Shown in pieces: positions 1-5,660 of a stretch of 5,660 bases of DNA. The translations under genes were made by a program, and so were the position numbers. Position 1 is the stretch's first letter, and each line of letters starts with the position of its first letter. The DNA is from Candidatus Thiosymbion ectosymbiont of Robbea hypermnestra (GTDB taxonomy: Bacteria > Pseudomonadota > Gammaproteobacteria > Chromatiales > Chromatiaceae), in NCBI GenBank assembly GCA_020443945.1, contig JAIZWN010000325.1:1-5660 (forward strand). Direction: 5' to 3'. The notes beneath the pieces are model-generated. The model saw nothing but the letters and a program-made list of their open reading frames with translations, did not search any database and was not told the origin of the DNA.

Positions 1-5
1 GTGAT

Positions 6-60
6 CTATAGGATGATAGGACAGGCAAAGCCTAGCGTGGTCTCGCGCCCCATCCTACAG
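6..60. repeat. Small imperfect inverted repeat, REP-like or old terminator
   Basis: The arms CTATAGGATG (6-15) and CATCCTACAG (51-60) are complementary at 9 of 10 positions. A smaller hairpin, AGGC-AAA-GCCT (23-33), lies between them. Read on the minus strand, the right arm begins CTGTAGGATGGG, which resembles a motif I remember from dispersed intergenic repeats of gammaproteobacteria; that likeness is from memory only. It could also be the transcription end of a gene lying left of the window. No T-run follows the right arm on the + strand, which argues against a simple intrinsic terminator in that direction. Confidence 0.4.
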
Positions 61-116
61 ATTTTAGGACTACCCGAAAAATAAGGTGAAACGGGGCACT
101 AGTTGGGAGCATCCGT

Positions 117-155
117 GTCCACCCCGTCCACTCCCGTCTATCCTTGTCCATCCCC
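117..155. repeat. Degenerate 9-10 bp C-rich tandem repeat
   Basis: Four units in a row begin with GTCC or GTCT at 117, 126, 136 and 146: GTCCACCCC, GTCCACTCCC, GTCTATCCTT and GTCCATCCCC. The common core is GTCYAYYCC. The spacing is 9, 10 and 10 bases, so the array is degenerate. It lies about 35 bases upstream of the sigma-54-like promoter. No function is evident. It may be a minisatellite-type dispersed repeat or a relic of one. Confidence 0.45.
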
Positions 156-188
156 TGACCCTTTGTTTCCGGGAAAGATCAGGCATTC

Positions 189-205
189 CTGGCGCACTAT
201 TTGCA
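189..205 (+). promoter_or_regulatory. Probable sigma-54 (RpoN) promoter of gltB
   Basis: The sequence CTGGCGCACTATTTGCA matches the sigma-54 consensus YTGGCACGNNNNTTGCW at 11 of 13 specified positions. The invariant GG (191-192) and GC (203-204) are separated by exactly 10 bases, as the -24/-12 elements require. Transcription would start near 216, giving a leader of about 150 bases. Sigma-54 commonly drives nitrogen-assimilation genes with the activator NtrC, which suits glutamate synthase. I found no convincing NtrC dyad in the upstream 188 bases, so the activator is unknown. Confidence 0.6.
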
Positions 206-206
206 C

Positions 207-224
207 ATTGGTAAATTTACAAAT
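207..224. promoter_or_regulatory. AT-rich palindromic operator-like site
   Basis: ATTGGTAAATTTACAAAT is an 18-bp palindrome with one mismatched pair (210/221), built around the perfect 10-bp palindrome GTAAATTTAC (211-220). It stands out as AT-rich in a GC-rich setting. It lies across the predicted sigma-54 start point and immediately upstream of the sigma-70-like -35, a position suited to a repressor or to switching between promoters. The binding protein is not identified. Lrp controls gltBD in E. coli, but this site matches the Lrp consensus only partly (about 10 of 15 positions) and its symmetry is different. Confidence 0.45.
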
Positions 225-253
225 TCGGCACAGCAAAAAGTCGTGTTTATAAT
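225..253 (+). promoter_or_regulatory. Sigma-70-like promoter of gltB
   Basis: A perfect -10 hexamer TATAAT (248-253) is preceded at the optimal 17-base spacing by TCGGCA (225-230), which matches TTGACA at 4 of 6 positions. The predicted start is near 260, leaving a leader of about 105 bases. With the sigma-54-like site upstream, gltB would have tandem promoters: a housekeeping one and a nitrogen-regulated one. The weak -35 fits a promoter of moderate strength or one that needs an activator. Confidence 0.5.
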
Positions 254-261
254 GCGCGCCC

Positions 262-289
262 CGACGCTTGTTTTGCGGTAGCCGCGTCG
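262..289 (+). promoter_or_regulatory. First leader hairpin of the gltB mRNA
   Basis: CGACGC (262-267) pairs with GCGTCG (284-289). A competing inner hairpin, GCGG-TAG-CCGC (275-285), shares the right arm, so two mutually exclusive folds are possible. It lies just downstream of the predicted sigma-70 start and before the terminator-like hairpin. It does not match any riboswitch class I recognise. The role is unknown. Confidence 0.3.
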
Positions 290-297
290 CAACCCCT

Positions 298-346
298 GGG
301 GTCTCGCCGTCGGTCCGTGGTCCGGTCGGCGGTTTTTCGAGGCCCC
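298..346 (+). terminator. Terminator-like leader hairpin (possible attenuator) before gltB
   Basis: CGCCGTCGG (305-313) pairs with CCGGTCGGCG (322-331) through 9 pairs with one bulged T (326) and an 8-base loop. It is followed by G and five Ts (333-337), the form of an intrinsic terminator, and it stands 28 bases ahead of the gltB start. A second pairing, GGGGTCTCG (298-306) with CGAGGCCCC (338-346), gives 9 continuous pairs including one G-T. It can either enclose the first hairpin or compete with its base at 305-306, and it draws in sequence on both sides of the T-run. That would let the T-run be sequestered, so attenuation or an antitermination switch is plausible. No leader peptide or known ligand-binding motif was found. 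Confidence 0.4.
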
Positions 347-357
347 CTGTACTAATC

Positions 358-362
358 GAGAG
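358..362 (+). promoter_or_regulatory. Ribosome binding site of gltB
   Basis: GAGAG is a partial Shine-Dalgarno match. It lies 2 bases before the ATG at 365 and 5 bases before the in-frame ATG at 368. The spacing favours initiation at 368, which would drop one Met from the start; the mature protein is the same because the propeptide is cleaved. Confidence 0.4.
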
Positions 363-364
363 CA

Positions 365-5034
<4,670 letters not shown>

Positions 5035-5035
<1 letters not shown>

Positions 5036-5228
5036 AGGCTGTCTAAAAACTCAAGCCATGCCGCACGGTCCAGGTTAGCCTCGGTCTTACAAGGCTGGCT
5101 ACGGCCTAAAGCCCCTTGCTCCTGGCGGGAGAAGGGTGGCAGGGAGAGGGGGAATCAATGGCTTCACTTCGATCCGGTTAATGACTCCATACCAAGCAAA
5201 ATCAATGAGTTGGTTTTTAGACAGCCTC
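5035..5228. mobile_element. 194-bp MITE-like element with 16-bp inverted repeats
   Basis: The ends GAGGCTGTCTAAAAAC (5035-5050) and its exact reverse complement (5213-5228) are 16-bp perfect terminal inverted repeats. They are flanked by a 3-bp duplication TTA (5032-5034 and 5229-5231). The interior has no credible gene. It has hairpins at 5092-5107 (AGGCT/GGCCT) and 5113-5136 (CCCTT-G-CTCC paired with GGAGAAGGG, one bulge). Size, ends, target duplication and lack of a transposase fit a non-autonomous miniature element. The TNA-type duplication and GAGGCTGT-like ends recall IS5-family subgroups, but that assignment is from memory. The left end supplies the G of the gltB TAG stop. As RNA, the ends could form a long stem at the 3' end of the gltB message. 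Confidence 0.75.
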
Positions 5229-5305
5229 TTAAACGATCAACCTGGACGATCCGACCGCGCTGAAAGGTCGAGCAACCCTTTATGGTTCGTGCTTTCGTCC
5301 AAGGG
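5229..5305. other. Former gltB 3' flank, no gene seen
   Basis: This stretch begins with the right copy of the TTA duplication and appears to be the original sequence following gltB before the insertion. It holds a modest hairpin, CGACC (5252-5256) with GGTCG (5266-5270) around a 9-base loop. Only a short T-run follows, so it is at best a weak candidate for the old gltB terminator. Nothing coding is convincing here. Confidence 0.4.
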
Positions 5306-5415
5306 TACAGGATTGACAGGATTTTTCGTTTTGGGTAAGCGTATAACCGCGCGGCGAAAGTTCAGAGTAACAAGAAAAAATTCCTGTCAATCCTGAAAAT
5401 CCTGTTAATCCTGTC
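5306..5415. repeat. Opposed arrays of 9-bp AATCCTGTC-type units
   Basis: On the right, four consecutive 9-base units occupy 5380-5415: ATTCCTGTC, AATCCTGAA, AATCCTGTT and AATCCTGTC. On the left, two units in the opposite orientation, TACAGGATT and GACAGGATT, occupy 5306-5323 and are followed by a T-run; the right array is preceded by a matching A-run. The arms can therefore pair as a stem of about 18-20 bp around a roughly 50-base core (5327-5375), with alternative registers because the right arm has extra units. I remember similar arrays as dispersed intergenic repeats in environmental proteobacteria, without an agreed function. The stem followed by no clean T-run in either direction makes a plain terminator unlikely, though it may end gltB transcription or protect the mRNA 3' end. 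Confidence 0.7.
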
Positions 5416-5454
5416 CTATTGGAATAGTGCGACGAGCGTTCAGACTAATATCCC

Positions 5455-5660
5455 ATGACCGACCCGCAAAATAACAGCGATGCCTACGACAGCCCCTGGA
5501 AGGACGTGCTCGAGCACGCCTTCCCCGAATTCATGGCCTTCTATTTCCCCCAGGCACATGCCCAAATCGACTGGGCATGCGGCCATGAGTTCAGGAACAC
5601 CGAGCTGCGTCAAGTGGTGCGCGACGCCGCGCTGGGCAAACGCTTTGCCGATGCCTTGGT
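5455..5660 (+). CDS. Rpn-family / PD-(D/E)XK transposase-like protein, N-terminal part
   Basis: An open frame starts at ATG 5455 and runs off the window after 68 complete codons; the full protein would probably be about 300 residues. Visible segments are YDSPWKDVLEHAFPEFMAFY (11-30), FPQAHAQIDW (31-40) and ELRQVVRDAALGKRFADALV (50-69). These resemble the N-terminus of Rpn-like or DUF4351-associated proteins, annotated as putative transposases or recombination-promoting nucleases. The catalytic PD-(D/E)XK residues should lie beyond the window, so activity cannot be judged. The upstream bases show no strong Shine-Dalgarno, and the start is chosen because the family likeness begins close behind it. 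It is not a known partner of gltB; it sits where gltD would often be found. Confidence 0.75.
   Translation, partial: MTDPQNNSDAYDSPWKDVLEHAFPEFMAFYFPQAHAQIDWACGHEFRNTELRQVVRDAALGKRFADAL

Noticed and set aside
1..84. Open frame from base 1 to TAA at 82-84, possibly the end of an upstream gene
   Set aside because: Only 27 codons are visible, they cross the 6-60 inverted repeat, and neither codon use nor residues suggest a real protein end.
254..364. Glutamine riboswitch in the gltB leader
   Set aside because: The leader is structured, but I could not find the conserved core of the known glutamine-binding RNAs, and the hairpins are better described as a terminator-like fold.
5213..5228. T-run in the right MITE end as an intrinsic terminator for gltB
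   Set aside because: The T-run is inside the stem formed by the inverted repeats, not after a stem, so it does not have terminator geometry.
5136..5396. 86-codon open frame downstream of gltB
   Set aside because: It starts inside the MITE and ends inside the 9-bp repeat array. Its composition comes from those repeats, and it has no ribosome binding site or family likeness.
5306..5415. CRISPR array
   Set aside because: The units are 9 bp and directly adjacent with no spacers, and they occur in opposite orientations. This does not fit CRISPR repeats.

Overview
The window holds one complete large gene, gltB (glutamate synthase large subunit, 365-5035, + strand), a 364-base upstream region with several promoter and leader signals, a 419-base downstream gap made largely of repeat and mobile-element sequence, and the start of a second gene (5455 to the window end) that resembles the Rpn / PD-(D/E)XK transposase-like family. 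High GC, a proteobacterial-type GltB, a sigma-54-like promoter and the style of the Rpn-like protein suggest a GC-rich gammaproteobacterium. A purple sulfur or related Chromatiales lineage is my best guess, but it rests on remembered protein style and not on a search.

Upstream region (1-364): a small imperfect inverted repeat (6-60) and a short degenerate 9-10 bp C-rich repeat (117-155) precede the control region. That region contains, in order, a good sigma-54 -24/-12 match (189-205), an AT-rich 18-bp near-palindrome (207-224), a sigma-70-like promoter with a perfect TATAAT (225-253), and a GC-rich leader able to fold into two hairpins. The second hairpin is followed by five Ts and looks like an attenuator or terminator just ahead of the gltB ribosome binding site. 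Together they suggest dual-promoter, nitrogen-responsive control of glutamate synthesis, but this is inference from motifs.

Gene: gltB appears intact, with its N-terminal Cys nucleophile, the FMN-domain motifs, the three Fe-S cysteines and the C-terminal glycine-rich domain. Its codon choice changes strongly along its length: Asp is almost always GAT at the 5' end and almost always GAC at the 3' end.

Downstream region (5035-5454): a 194-bp MITE-like element with 16-bp perfect terminal inverted repeats sits exactly in the gltB stop codon, flanked by TTA duplications. Removing it in silico restores a TAA stop in place of the present TAG, so the insertion left the protein unchanged. Next comes a pair of opposed arrays of 9-bp units (consensus AATCCTGTC), and then the Rpn-like gene. 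The usual partner gene gltD (small subunit) is not directly downstream within the window. I see no wholly new biological system; the most distinctive points are the stop-codon MITE, the layered gltB control region and the intragenic codon shift.
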